A stretch of 64,000 nt of DNA. Origin: Pictodentalium vernedei. Lineage: Eukaryota; Mollusca; Scaphopoda; Dentaliida; Dentaliidae. How positions within the stretch are numbered: the stretch's first letter is position 1; each line of letters starts with the position of its first letter. The translations under genes and the position numbers were made by a program. The notes below the pieces were generated by a model. The model made no database searches. It was not told the origin of the DNA and saw only the letters and a program-made list of their open reading frames with translations. Shown here one piece after another: positions 34,551 to 46,010 of the stretch. The stretch covers positions 162,209,455 to 162,273,454 of the forward strand of contig CM062294.1 of NCBI GenBank assembly GCA_031216915.1, read 5' to 3'.

Positions 34551-35790
34551 ATCCAAAGATAAATCTCACAATAAAATACAGGCTACTTGTAGACAATTCA
34601 TTAATTGCCAATGCTCGAATATCGGTCTAGGGGCTGGTTATAAATGTAAACTAAAATACGCGGGTGTGTTAATTGCAACCTTTCTTGCGGTTGCCTTTGG
34701 CACAGGTAGTACCGTGGCAGAGCATCTATTGCGAGGCGATTGGGTTCCGTAGACCCAGAATCGCCTCCAGTCGAGGCCACCTTCCTAAAAACTTTACAGG
34801 TTTCAACCCAGTAGAAGGGTGGCGGGACAATGTCTGATGGAATTCCTGCTTGACATAGGCTACATAAAATTAAATTCAAGCAGTTGATATGCGCCAATAG
34901 CTAGTTTACTTCAGTTGTCAACGAGCCAGAGAACAAGTAAACAAAGAAGTTTACATTTCTATAGACGTCAACAATGAGATGAGCTGCGGTGTGTGCTTGA
35001 GAGAGGGATGAAAAAAAAATAATTGTGTTCCATCTGTTCATTTTATAAATCATGAGAGTGGAGGCGTCCAATTCCTTAGGTATGTGGTTACATCTTATAA
35101 GTGTTTTCAAACAAGTGAATCTTATTCAGTCATTTGTCTCCCAAGGAACCCAATAGAATGCTAGGGACGTAGGAAAAGGACTGCAATGGGGCCACGTTTC
35201 CTAACATTTTTGTTAGAAAAAGAGTTGTAAGAGAGGGAATCGGCTTTCATTTTTTGTTCAATTTTGCCTTAGCTGTCTAGAGATAATAATTCAATATGGA
35301 ATTTGGCCTTTTTATCTCGCAATTTCGGAAAGAAAATCCCACAATTTCCAATCTTTGTCTCAAACTTTCATGATCAAAAGTTGAAAGGTTTTTTGTGGTA
35401 CAGTTGTCCAATGTCGTTCACTTTATCAACTTCGATGCTGTCGCGCGTTTTCTGTTTATACACACAATGACGGCTCACTTTACTTGGGTGGGTTGTTTTC
35501 GTTTTGATCTTAGTTTATTATGGGTGTTGGTATGCCGGAATTTGAAATGTAGAAACGCTATATTAGTTGAAAGTTGAATTAATGGTAAAGGCATTACTCC
35601 ATATTTGAAAAATAAACAAAAAAGAAAAAAAACGCCACATATTTTCAAACGATGCTTAATTATGCGATTTTTTCAAAACTTCAATACCTTTTTATTTTTC
35701 GAACTGGGCATTTGTCCATGATGATTATATGTCATAAACTTTGCAGGAAACCGTTTCCTCACATTTCCGACCTGACCCCAAGTCTCATTA
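34551..35790. other. No gene seen
   Basis: About 1.2 kb with short frames and no motif. Confidence 0.4.
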
Positions 35791-35996
35791 CCGTCACAGA
35801 CTTTACACCCGGAAAAAAATGTGCGGCCGATATATTTGATACGGCAGTATTTGAGAGGCCATTAAACTATAAGAACTCAATATTTTTTTTTATTTTTTTA
35901 ATGTGACGTTGTCATTGACTTTACGCCCAGAAAGGGATGTGCGGTCAATATATTTGATACGGCAGTATTTGATCGACCATCAAACTATCAGAACTT
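35791..35996 (+). repeat. Tandem duplication, unit about 118 bp
   Basis: GATATATTTGATACGGCAGT and flanking sequence at 35,791-35,880 recur at 35,909-35,996 with about 85% similarity by eye, separated by a T-rich spacer. Confidence 0.7.
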
Positions 35997-36111
35997 ATTA
36001 AATATGTTTCTGGTCAAACTTGCTGCTCACCCCAATAAGTACACCAAAAATACGTTTAACACTCCAATAAGAATCTGTTGCCAGTAATATCGAAGAACAC
36101 TTGCCGAGCGC

Positions 36112-36190
36112 TGGCGGCGATGCATTTCATTATTCTCTATGGGCCAAGTCCATGGAGAGAAATGAGGTGCATCACTGCTGGCGCTCAGTG
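36112..36190. repeat. Long hairpin
   Basis: GAGCGCTGGCGGCGATGCAT and its near complement ATGCACCTCATTTC...GCGCTC form arms of about 38 bp with almost no loop. A 174-codon minus-strand frame covering it (36,027-36,551) is not taken as a gene. Confidence 0.7.
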
Positions 36191-37059
36191 GGTGATCAAA
36201 GCACAATAAAGATGCGAGACTTGTCTGCAGGGGCTTTCGAATTGCACTCCAACACGATGCCCTCTGAATGCGCTGTCCAACATTGACGCTCAGTTCACAT
36301 AGATTTATCCCTTTAACGTTCTCCGAAAGACATCGATGTCTTGATGGGACCTGACACTGAGCAATGGAGTGGCCACAAAGAGCGGCTAGTTTTGTACCAA
36401 TGTACCAATTCCTAACCACCGATCTCCTATGGGCTTTTGTGCAGGAAAACATCCTGTAAATAAATCTTAGCAATGAAAACAAATTGAGCCTCAGTTCCAA
36501 CTTAGCATCACATACATTTTCCCCTAACATTTGGTCATAGTGTGTTTGCAACTACACTTCCGTCCAGGGGGGTGACAGGTAGACAGCCATCTGGCTATGC
36601 CACCCCATACAGTATACTATTTACTAAACTTATGAAATATATGAATTTGTAACAATTATTTTTGTATACTTTGAATAAATTATCTGAATCTGAATATGAC
36701 GCCTTTTTCATCTGGGGTTATTGCATTAAAGATGAAATAATTTCACACTTTCAAACTTTTCAGTTTCCATAATAAACTGTTAAACAATATAAATAACACT
36801 TAAATGATACGGAATTTATCCACACAAACAATATCATGCTCGCTACACCTGCTCCCAAACGCACTACTATACCATTGCCTTTGAATTTGAAGGAGGGATA
36901 AATGTTTGTTATGGTGCCGCTTATAACGAAACATACAGTATATGATGCATTATAGTGTTCCCATTTCTCGAAAAACCCCAGGCGGCACAATCCAGCAAGT
37001 GAACTGGTGTAGTCGCCAAACGGGGGCACAATGCCGAAAAACGTAAAGATACGCTATCG
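36191..37059. other. No gene seen; possible retroelement tail at about 36,670
   Basis: GAATAAATTATCTGAATC and a TGAATATGA continuation at 36,671-36,700 resembles the short-repeat 3' tail of a LINE or SINE, but no body is recognisable upstream. Confidence 0.3.
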
Positions 37060-37522
37060 CTGCAGCACTATAAATGGAAGATGCAAAAAAAAACTGTTAA
37101 AATCCCAACGCCATTCGATGGAGCCGGACATTAGCCGCTAATAGCATTTTGGGTCCCAAAATTGGATGTTGGAAAGATTTTCAAAATTCGACACCATATT
37201 TCAGAGATATAATGTAATCGCTGTCAGTGATACACCTCCACCTCATTGTGCGCTCATTCCCTAAAACCAGGATTGTTCCAGGGTCCAAACTTCACACATA
37301 TATGTTGTATTGGCCAAAGACGTACGCCATGTTCAAGCATGTCAAAGTACCGCAAGTACAAACATAACCGGTACTGGTACGGGACAGAGCCTGTCCCATC
37401 GAAACCGGTACCGGTACCTGGACAGGTCAACAATTGGGTGGCATCACTATCAGATGGGAGAAATTCGTATTTACACCGACCCGGTCCCCAAGATCGCAAA
37501 AACATCATACATAGCATCGTAC

Positions 37523-37608
37523 CAATTATTCTGCGGCGACATCAAAGTAATCATAAAGCACGAAAATCATGCTTTTAAGATTACTTTGATGTCGCCACAG
37601 AATAATTG
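37523..37608. repeat. Hairpin with 30-bp arms
   Basis: CAATTATTCTGCGGCGACAT...AGTAATC at 37,523-37,552 and its complement at 37,579-37,608 differ at one position. Confidence 0.85.
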
Positions 37609-37780
37609 CTTTCAAGGAGCCGGTCACGGTGCTCTCATTGTCTTTGATGCCACGTTTGGAAAGTTAAAATGATCGGCCTTATCGAGGTGGTGGTGCAGAC
37701 AGAACATGCCCTTCAGTGTTTCGATGTGTTCATTCACAAATAAGCTGAATGTATGTCGTGTAAGTGTGCCACACACAAAT

Positions 37781-37848
37781 CGTCCCCCGAGTTCCAATGT
37801 GTTCTATGTACCAGTAGGCATATAGAACACACTGGAACTCAGAGGACG
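37781..37848. repeat. Hairpin
   Basis: GAGTTCCAATGTGTTCTAT and ATAGAACACACTGGAACTC pair around a short centre, with CGTCC/GGACG outside. Confidence 0.8.
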
Positions 37849-39656
37849 AATTATTAGCCTGTTTACCCTATTTCGGTTAAGAAACTCGCCATAATATAAT
37901 TTAAATAAGCTCCAGTGCCGGTGCCGATTGGAGCATGATAGAACCGGTGGTACCGGTTGACATGCCTGGTCATGTTGTTGAAATGTTCAAATCCCCACAG
38001 GAACGTTTGCTGAAGTGACGAAATTGATGATATACCACCACCCGTTTGTAGCTCACTTTCCCAAACCCACTGAAGATCCGGGACAAAACCTATACATGAA
38101 GCTGTTGTTGTGTCCACACGGGTGCAACAGACAAACTGTTATTGAAAAAGTAACCAAATTTCATCGCTAAGATGACATAAACGGTCAATGTGCAAACGAT
38201 ATCAAAATTAAATACCACCTTACGAAACTGAAAATTGCCTTGCCCTCCTCTCAACAGCTTTTGGGGTCCAAAATGAGAAATTTAAAACCGTTGCAAAATC
38301 CAGCACCACCTTTTCGTGATATAATGTAATTGCCTTCAATGGTATACGATCACCTCTTCGAGACACGCATTGAGTAAAAATTATATAGCAAAAACAACTT
38401 CACAGACAACTGATGTTGTCTTCACGGGGTGGGAGTGGGTGCACCCCACTGTTTTGATTGAAATATGTAACCAAACGTTAACGCTACGCGACAACAAACG
38501 GCAAAGGAGAAGAAACATCAACATTAAAAATCCCCGCTCAGAAACTAACAATCGACACCAGTACCATTGCAGGACCCAAATGGAAGACCTATTCAAATTC
38601 CAAATACTGAAACTAATTTTCGTACACATGATATAATTGCCTTCAAGGTTATACCTTCAGGTTTTTATGGCACGTCTTCCCGAACAACCATGAACGACCC
38701 CAAAGGGTGGGCCGTGTGTTTTATACTGACAAAAAGTAAGCAAACATCAACGATGCGGTGCCGTAAAATGTAAAGGTGCAAATACGTCAAAATTAAACAT
38801 CACCATACAAAGCTGAAAATGGGAGTCCAATAGCACTGAGGGCAATAAGGAAGTTGAAAATCGTTTTAAAATCCACCCTCTTTCGGAGATAGAGAGTAAA
38901 TGCCGTAAATGAAATATTTCTTTCTCCTTGTGACACGCATTCTTTTGACACGAGGATGATGAAAATCCACATGCAGTTGCTGTCCTGTCCAAAGCAGTGC
39001 ATCCAAATGCTGTGTTTGAAACTGTTAAAGTTTAACGCTGCTGTGCCATAAAATGTTATGGTACGAAAATCGTCAAAATTAAAAATCATCATCGAAAATT
39101 GGCTACAATAAAATTTGATGTCCCACATCTGTTTCTGGAATTCGGAGATATGACCTTACTTTCGTCTGGATATACCCCCATCTCTTTGAGGCACGCATCC
39201 TCTTAAAGCACTGGACAATCAAAGAACAAAACTTCACAGACAATTGTTTTTGTTAATGTTTTCGTCGGAAACCGTAACCAAACAGAGGCGCCCTGATGAC
39301 ATAAAACATCTTGTTAAATATTACCTCATGCAGCTGATACTCAGCAGTCTAATAGCCTATGAGGTCCAAAAATAAGGAGATGAACAATATTTTAAAAATG
39401 TCTAAAACTTCCTGAGATGCAATCGGGTGTAGCCACTCTTATTTTATTAAGAAAACATAGTTATTACATTGCAAAAGATGTCAACGCACATTTTCAATGT
39501 GTTGGGTGGAAGACCTTTGGCCGTGCTTTATTGAAGGACATCGTATGATTTGCTGTGCAAGTGCAAACAACTTGCAAACTGTTTTTGGATCCTTGATCCA
39601 CAAGTCCGTACTTTATGACTGGAGAAAATAAATGTGAACTCAGGTTTCTTGTTTAA

Positions 39657-40095
39657 CCATTTGAACACTGTCGGCATCTTCCATGTCCATTTAACCCTTT
39701 ACCTAACATGAAAAGCAGACGACACTTGAATAATTATTTTTTTTCATTTTTTGTCTCAAAAACATAGGTTATGACCCCTCATTGGAACGAGCTCGACGAG
39801 CTCGTTCCAATGAGGGGTCATAACCTATGTTTTTGAGACAAAAAATGAAAAAATAATTAAATTAATAGGCGATTTTTGAGAATAGCGCTGGCCGGTTTTG
39901 GCCGTTACGTTGGGTAAAGGGTTAACAACAGCAGTTGGAAAAGTCGCTACTCATTATTGGCCTAGAACAACCAATATTTTAGGGCTGCACGTTGAAAATA
40001 TTGATTGGTCTACACCCCTTATCATCCATCCTACTTAATAAAATTATTAGGCATCTTGTTTCTGGCAATAAAAACGGCTTCTTGTGTTCAAAAGG
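39657..40095. repeat. MITE family B, copy 1, interrupted by a palindromic MITE
   Basis: Ends CCATTTGAACAC and GTGTTCAAAAGG with TTAA on both sides (39,653-39,656 and 40,096-40,099). Left part CATCTTCCATG and inner GGGCTGCACGTTGAAAATAT match copy 2 at 47,898-48,128. The piece 39,695-39,921 plus one TTAA is a separate insertion. Confidence 0.75.
39695..39921 (+). repeat. Palindromic piggyBac-like MITE, copy 4 (nested)
   Basis: 227 bp, TTAA at 39,691-39,694 and 39,922-39,925, termini CCCTTTACC and GGTAAAGGG. The central arms AACATAGGTTATGACCCCTC and complement are almost perfect over about 60 bp each. This subfamily has TAGGTTATGACC where copies 1-2 have TATCATGTGACC. Confidence 0.88.
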
Positions 40096-40099
40096 TTAA

Positions 40100-42414
40100 C
40101 GAAATATTTTTAATGTTGGATATAGGAAACTTCATCTTCGAAATAAATTGAAAACACAAATGTTGAACAGACTTGTTATCGATTTTCGATGATTCTTAAT
40201 ATGTATAATGTTCTTGTAAAGCTTTCGTAATATCACTGTACCGTTTAGCTGCCACTGGGCCACTGGGCTTCGATATTTCTCGAATAGATGGGTCTACATT
40301 AGACAGTACCATGTCAATATCGTATTAAGTAATATCACGCTTAGAATAACAAGAAATATCGGGAGCGACATATTAATTTGGTTGTTGACACTTTATTATC
40401 TCACTGGTCTTACATGATATTGTCTAATAATTTTCTAAATGGATCTTCTCTTCTGTCGTAAACGTTTGCTCCACAAAAATAGAAGTTGGTCCCAGTGTCT
40501 ACAGAGAACATGATTGATGCATACACATCTTATGTAATTAATGTGGAATTGTACTTCACGAGACACTCCACTGTATTGTGATCACAAAAGCGGACATATA
40601 ATCTCGACCGTATCGTGGTCCGGAATTATCTCCTCTTTTCATCCTAGGCCGTGGTAGAAAATCGCTCACAGGAGAGACGTAATGCGAGAAACATCTGAGA
40701 TGTCACTTTTTTTCTTGTCTTGGGATTGACGGTCAACATTATTTTGTATATGAAATTTTCACCAACTGGAGTGTACCTGTGTCGCGGATCTAATCGCGAT
40801 TTGATCTAGAAACAAATATTGGAATTTAAACCATGCTCACCTATTTTACTACCTGTGGAAAGCCCGTATGTTGTATTTTAGCTTTAACCCCACTACCGGT
40901 GTAAAGCTTCTTCTGCGGTTGAAAGATTTTCAATGGATACCTACAGTTAAATATTTAAAATAAACTTGTTAATAATAATTTGACTGAAAAAAGCACGGTA
41001 AATAGAATTAGTGTTCACGATATGTCTAGTTGCTAATCAAGCATTCACGTGCACCCAGAAGTACTGCCCCTTGCCGCAGATGTAAGCAAAACAAACCCAT
41101 GTGTTTGAGACAGAAAGTATCATTTTTTCTCCATTTTAAGTGACAAAGTCGATTGTTTATTAAGGGCATGGTATAAATAAAACAAATAGGTACTAAGGCC
41201 GATAATAAGATTTATACCAGTCGTAGAATGAGGGTTTTAACCACTCGACAGAGCCTCGTGATTAAAACTCGTATCCTGCTCGTGGTTTCAGTATGATTAC
41301 CGTCTCTAGTACCTATTTATTCTATATCTATACTCACAGACCTCTTCTCGAAATTCTAAACGATCAAGCTAGAGTCGTATTGGCTCCTTCCATGCCGTTT
41401 TTCTGTCTCCATATACGTGGAAATGTCACCATGCTTGTTACATAAGTTTGGATTTAGGGGTTATCATTAACTGATAGGTCAACAATGGCCAAGGCCATGT
41501 GGAAAATAGGTAGAATTTAAAGACGCATTGCAATCGCGGTAGTATTCTCCAAACGCAATAGTCTATGATAAAACAATAGCACGATCAAACAGGCTAAGAG
41601 AATGTGAATTGGTATCAATTTTAGTCTGTTAAGAGAAAACATAATTACCAGCAAGAGCGAATCAATATCTAAGATCCTATTCCAAATGTGCTGACTGAAA
41701 AGAAATATTGAAACGGAGAAGGGTGTTACCTACCCCGAGTCCCCCACCCCCACCAACATCGCTACGCCCCCTGATTCATGTGGTTGTATATTTGCTCTTA
41801 TGTACAATAGTGCGGTATAATTTAAAACAATGATGGTGACACTTAATGCACAAGCTGAACCAAGTTGTCACTAATTGTGCAGTTGCAGGCCAATAGTTTG
41901 AAAGACAAATTGACTTGGTCAGAAAATCAATTGCGATATTTATGGCAGTCAAAGAAGTGTTTTCGCAAAATACGACGTCAAAATTTCACATGGTCGTGAA
42001 AAATCATCAATTGGTAAAGTGCGGTTTGAATTCAGTGCATGGCGGGTCGTTTGTCAGTTCATCTGTCTGTCTATCTGGTCACACATGACGTTTGATCTCA
42101 AATGTGTCTGATACATCTTGTAATCATAGGTCAATAGTCAACGGTTAAGTTCAAATGCTGGACACTGCAGATACATTTTCATAAAATTTAAGAAGTAGAT
42201 TAGTCTCCTTGAATGGTGATGACCTTCATTCATCAGAGACGTGCCCTTATGCACGATGGACGCGAGGATTGCCTTTTGTTAAGGGAAGGTCTTTCTGGTT
42301 TTAATTCATGTGATCTTCCAACACTTATCTTTTGGAAGTCACAGTACGATAAACACAGTTTACTACTTAAACAATATGTGGGGGATTTTAATATTCGACA
42401 TACCTAAATCTGAC
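40100..42414. other. No gene seen
   Basis: About 2.3 kb without a reading frame over 60 codons until the very end. It holds one long inverted repeat at 41,183-41,335. Confidence 0.45.
41183..41335. repeat. Inverted-repeat element, about 150 bp
   Basis: AAATAGGTACTA at both ends in inverted orientation, and an inner hairpin GTTTTAACCACTCGACAGAGC with partial complement CTCGTGATTAAAAC. Fits a small MITE. Confidence 0.6.
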
Positions 42415-42418
42415 TTAA

Positions 42419-42484
42419 CCCTTTGAATTCTAGTGGTATCTTCCATGCCAGTTCAAATGCAGCGATTTTGAAGAGTCCATATTA
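42419..42484 (+). repeat. MITE family B, left-half fragment
   Basis: After TTAA (42,415-42,418), CCCTTTGAATTCTAGTGGTA then TCTTCCATGCCAGTTCAA and GAAGAGTCCATATT match the reverse complement of the right half of 47,898-48,128. It is cut where the Tc1 sequence starts. Confidence 0.75.
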
Positions 42485-42895
42485 TCCGGGCAAGGTTGCA
42501 CGAAGGTGGTCTCCGACCGAGAAGACCATGTATTCGCATTTCGCTGTACCAGAACCACCGCCAGACACGATATGAATGGGCCACGGACCACATTGGATAG
42601 ACCAGAGAAGATTGGCGACCTGTCCATTTTACAGATGAGTCAATGTACTGCCTAGACAACATAGATATGCGTTCTAAGGTATAGAGGAGACCCGGGGAGC
42701 GATTCCATGCAACCCACATTGCTGAGCATGACCGCTATGGTGAAGGGTCAATCATGGTATGGGGCGGCATCAGCAGGGATAGACGTCCAGAGCTCTGTGT
42801 CCTTGATCGTGGTACTTTGACTACACAACGATATATTGGTGAGATCCTGGATGTCTACGTCAGATTGAATGCAGGTGCAGTGGGTGATAGATTCA
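42478..42895 (+). pseudogene. Tc1-like transposase, catalytic half
   Basis: RYEWATDHIG, a stop, TREDWRPVHFTDESMYCLD, RRPGERFHATHIAEHDRYGE, GSIMVWGGISRDRRPELCVL, DRGTLTTQRYIGEILDVYV. FTDES holds the first catalytic Asp of Tc1-type DDE transposases, and GSIMVWGGIS is diagnostic. The second and third acidic residues (DNARPH region and beyond) are missing, because the sequence turns into the inverted N-terminal half at about 42,900. Confidence 0.85.
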
Positions 42896-42899
42896 TTCT

Positions 42900-43340
42900 G
42901 CCCGTCCTCATGTTGCCCATGGTGGTTCTGGGACAGCTGGATGCAACTATATGGTCTTCTCGATCAGATACCACCTTCGTGAAACCTTGCCCGGATAGTC
43001 TGAATCATTTACCCCGGATGCATTCTGAAGGTCACTGCAAAGCTGGGTTGCTGTTGCACAGCGGTTCCTACGGGCTTGAATGATCAAACACCGGTCTTCA
43101 GCCTCAGATGTTGCCATGTCTCTGCCACCACCATGCCATCTTACTGGTGTGCCATACTGCTGAGATCTTGCTTAGACTCTGGTGAACAGCTTATGGTGCA
43201 CACCGAGAGCTTGACCAACCTGACGATGCGTAGCCCCATGCTTCACCATCCCAACAGCCCGCCACATTTCTGCTTCAGACAAATGTCTTCTTACATTTGC
43301 ATTCGTCATATTCAATCTCTAAATCACAAGGGTTTGTGTT
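42900..43340 (-). pseudogene. Tc1-like transposase, N-terminal DNA-binding half (inverted)
   Basis: On the minus strand: RRHLSEAEMWRAVGMVKHGA, THRQVGQALGVHH, RWHGGGRDMATSEAEDRCLI and ATATQLCSDLQNASGVN, the paired-domain-like helix-turn-helix part of Tc1 transposases. The linker after it (about 42,918-43,000) is an inverted duplicate of 42,475-42,560. Together with the catalytic half it forms a head-to-head rearranged element. Confidence 0.8.
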
Positions 43341-43560
43341 AAAATGAAGATTGAATACTCTACACATGTCATGTACATGTAGACAGTACACGACAACATT
43401 ATGAAAGTCAAGGGGTACATGCTTTCCATGACTGTCACGAAACGTCTGCCTTTCAAGAGAGCTGATGTAAATATACTGCGCATGCGTGTAGATTTGGATT
43501 ATTTGTCACATCGATCTGGTAAAAAATTGTATTTTTTAATGTTTTTTTCCCGGAATTTGA
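43341..43560. other. Junction between Tc1 remnant and LINE, no gene
   Basis: Contains ACATGTCATGTACATGT, possibly the edge of the Tc1 element, and the 5' part of the following LINE. Confidence 0.35.
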
Positions 43561-43604
43561 AATTTTGAAATAGGACTAAATCTTTTTCTGATACTATTGA
43601 ACGC

Positions 43605-43982
43605 ATGAATCCGGTCTCTGAGAAAAAACGTGATTGTAGTTCTGAGGGAGAGACTCCTAAACCAAGTGAAAAGACGTCGAGGACACTCCAAGCAATGGCG
43701 GGCAACCCAGGTAAACTACAGATTGATGTTGCCTGCCAGCTGAAGGCACTTACCGATATCATAACTGAAATGAAAAATGGACAAGAAGGTATGAGAAAGG
43801 CTATTGATAAAAAGCTTGATAAGAGGCGAGATGAGTGGACAAAGACTTTTGATGAGAAATTTAAGTTGTTGAAAGATGAGATTAGTTTGGACATTGGTGT
43901 TGAACGTTCGAGGATTGACACTCTTATTCAGCAAGTCAACGAGCTCACGATTCGGGTCACCAATCAAGATCTGACGCAATGA
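43605..43982 (+). CDS. LINE ORF1-like coiled-coil protein (partial)
   Basis: 125 codons: a Ser/Thr/Lys/Glu-rich N-terminus, then KKLDKRRDEWTKTFDEKF, KLLKDEISLDIGVERSRID and TLIQQVNELTIRV, a heptad-like coiled coil. ORF1 proteins of many invertebrate LINEs have such a coiled coil and bind the element RNA. The RNA-binding C-terminal part is not present before the stop at 43,980. No SD-type or splice signal is needed; the ATG is the first in the frame. Confidence 0.55.
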   Translation: MNPVSEKKRDCSSEGETPKPSEKTSRTLQAMAGNPGKLQIDVACQLKALTDIITEMKNGQEGMRKAIDKKLDKRRDEWTKTFDEKFKLLKDEISLDIGVERSRIDTLIQQVNELTIRVTNQDLTQ

Positions 43983-44109
43983 AATCTGACCCAATTGCCC
44001 CGAACCGTCGACGTACAGCTGATGACAATGGACTCTCTGTTATTATCACTATGGTTCCAGAAGAACTATTTGGAGGCAATCGATAATATGTACTATACCA
44101 AAAGATAAG

Positions 44110-45237
44110 TTGCTAGATCAGAGGATACCGCTCAATTATCGTGGCATCTCATTATTATCTACTAGCACAAAATTATATAATATTGTTTTAAATAACAGAC
44201 TTGTTGAATGTCTCGAAACTAACAATATACTTGCTGATGAACAAAATGGTTTTAGATCAAATCGATCTTGCCTTGATAATATTTTCATACTTTCTAGTAT
44301 AATGAAGGGAAAACAACCAGTTTTTGCAATATTCATTGACATTAAAAAGGCTTTTGACTTCATTGATCGAGACATGTTACTTTTCAAACTTCTTAAATGT
44401 GGTGTAGATGGAAACATGTATCAATCAATCCGAAGTATATATAAAAGTACACATGCACGCATTAGAGTAAACGGGGAGGTGTCGGACCCCTTTGACTGTA
44501 AGTTAGGTGTAAAACAGGGAGATAATCTTTCTCCAACACTTTTTAACGTGTTTGTCAACGATTTGGCGTCCGATATTAAAAATATGTACCCGGGTGTCAA
44601 CTTAGATAACAACTCAGTACCTATACTTATGTATGCTGATGATATGGTCGTTCTATCCGAAAATGAGGAAAATATGCAAAACATGCTCGAAGTAGTCCAA
44701 AACTGGTGCAAAAAAATGGCGAATGAAAATAAACGTAAACAAGACACAAACTGCATTTCAGAAATGAAAGAACTGAGCGAACGACATTTCCTTTTAAGCT
44801 TGGGCACTGAAGCAATAAATACTGTAGAAGAATACAAATTCTTGGGAATTATTGTTCATGAACACAAAAAGTTTGACACAACAGCTGATGTATTGGCAAA
44901 ATTTGCAAGCAGGGCTTTGGGTGCAATAATCTCGAAGATTCATCCTTATAAGAGTATTGATTTCAAGACTTTTAGGAAATTATATTTACACTCTGTCTGT
45001 CCAATTCTGGATTACGCATCAGGGGTATGGGTCTTTAAAAAATTTACATGCTTAGATAATGTGCAGGATAAGGCTTTGCGATACTTTGTAGGAGTCCATC
45101 GTTTTTGTACGCTGATGGTAGTAAATGGTGACATGGGTATAGAGTCATGTTGGATCCGTCGCATGATAAATCATATACGTCTTTGTAATCATATTGTTAA
45201 ATTGCCAGATCATAGGTTAACCAAAAGAGTATTTTAA
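44110..45237 (+). pseudogene. LINE reverse transcriptase
   Basis: 375 codons open: NYRGISLLSTSTKLY (finger), DEQNGFRSNRSCLDN, FIDIKKAFDFIDRD, GVKQGDNLSPTLFNVFVNDL, MYADDMVVL (about 44,631-44,655) and EYKFLGIIV. All RT blocks are in order and the YADD box is intact. A deletion near KKMANENKRK removes the usual Asn-Lys-Ser-Lys motif. Since the endonuclease is lost this copy cannot work alone, but its RT fold could still be expressed. Confidence 0.85.
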
Positions 45238-45800
45238 TGGGACCTAGCGAAAGTGTCTAATGGTTGATGTTCTTTGTTAAAAGATATCTTTTATGAACTA
45301 GAATTGTCAATAGTATTTGATAATACAGAAGTATACAATATTGCAGGCTTTGAAACAAAAAGACAGAAGAAACTAAATGGAAAACTAGCTTGGCCTTTGT
45401 TCCGAAATTAAGAAAATTTAAACTTTTTAAAAATAATTATGAAACAGAAACGTATGTTCTTATGAATATGGACCGGCCACACAGATCTATTTTTGCTCAA
45501 TTTAGATGTGGTATTCTTCCTCTAAGGGCGGAAACTGGTCGTTTTAGAAAACGAAAAGCTAAACCAAAGAACATGTATACTATGTACGTTAAATGAAATA
45601 GAAGATGAAAGACACTTCCTTTTAAAGTGTGACTTCTACGCCGAAAAACGTGATGCTTTACTAGACTCCCTCCCTCTAAATATAACCGCATTGATACAAC
45701 AAAATCTTCTCCGGGGAGCTTTCATAAAAATAATAACTGAGCACGCACACATGCCAGTGTGCTATCTTTGTCCATGACGCGTACATGAAAAGGAAGAGTT
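45238..45800 (+). pseudogene. LINE ORF2 C-terminal region
   Basis: Interrupted frames with AFVPKLRKFKLF, RSIFAQFRCGILPLRAETGR and, after a shift, NEIEDERHFLLKCDFYAEKR. The last is the Cys/His finger-like motif found at the end of this LINE group. Confidence 0.75.
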
Positions 45801-46010
45801 TTATGTACAAGTAACACTCTCCAGTATTCAGTACCCATGTGGGAAAAATTTCCAATTTCTACATAACATGCCATATGAAAATAAATCATTTTGTTTTCAG
45901 CGTGACATATAGGTTCAACAGGGCCGGGTGCGCAGTGTATTTGTTTTAATCATCATTTGTTAAAATGCACATGTCACGAAAATAAATGAGTATACTACTA
46001 CTACTACACT

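Larger units (their letters stand above)
37060..39430 (+). repeat. Decayed tandem array, period about 257-312 bp
   Basis: A recurring unit has a GAGATATAATGTAAT-like anchor at about 37,204, 38,318, 38,630, 38,887, 39,144 and 39,413, giving spacings near 312, 257, 257 and 269 after a longer gap. Other shared pieces are ACCAAA near unit starts, ACATAAAAC or CATAAAATG, TCAAAATTAAA, GGGGTCCAAAA and GACACGCAT. Units are strongly diverged. Hairpins at 37,523-37,608 and 37,781-37,848 lie in the long first gap. Confidence 0.6.
43561..46010 (+). mobile_element. LINE (RTE/Jockey-type, clade unsettled) with ORF1 and deleted ORF2
   Basis: ORF1 (43,605-43,982), then only about 130 bp later the RT of ORF2 (44,110-45,237), a C-terminal Cys motif region (45,390-45,775) and a simple TAC-repeat tail (about 45,990-46,007). 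The endonuclease and the start of ORF2 are missing, so the copy carries a large internal deletion. The RT core itself is open and keeps its catalytic motif. Confidence 0.8.

Noticed and set aside
36027-36551. 174-codon minus-strand frame
   Set aside because: It covers a long hairpin, has no domain and odd composition; chance or non-coding.
43076-43342. 88-codon plus-strand ORF
   Set aside because: The minus strand reads as the Tc1 DNA-binding domain, so this is a shadow.
44136-44837. Minus-strand frames of 93 and 138 codons
   Set aside because: They are antisense to the intact LINE reverse transcriptase.
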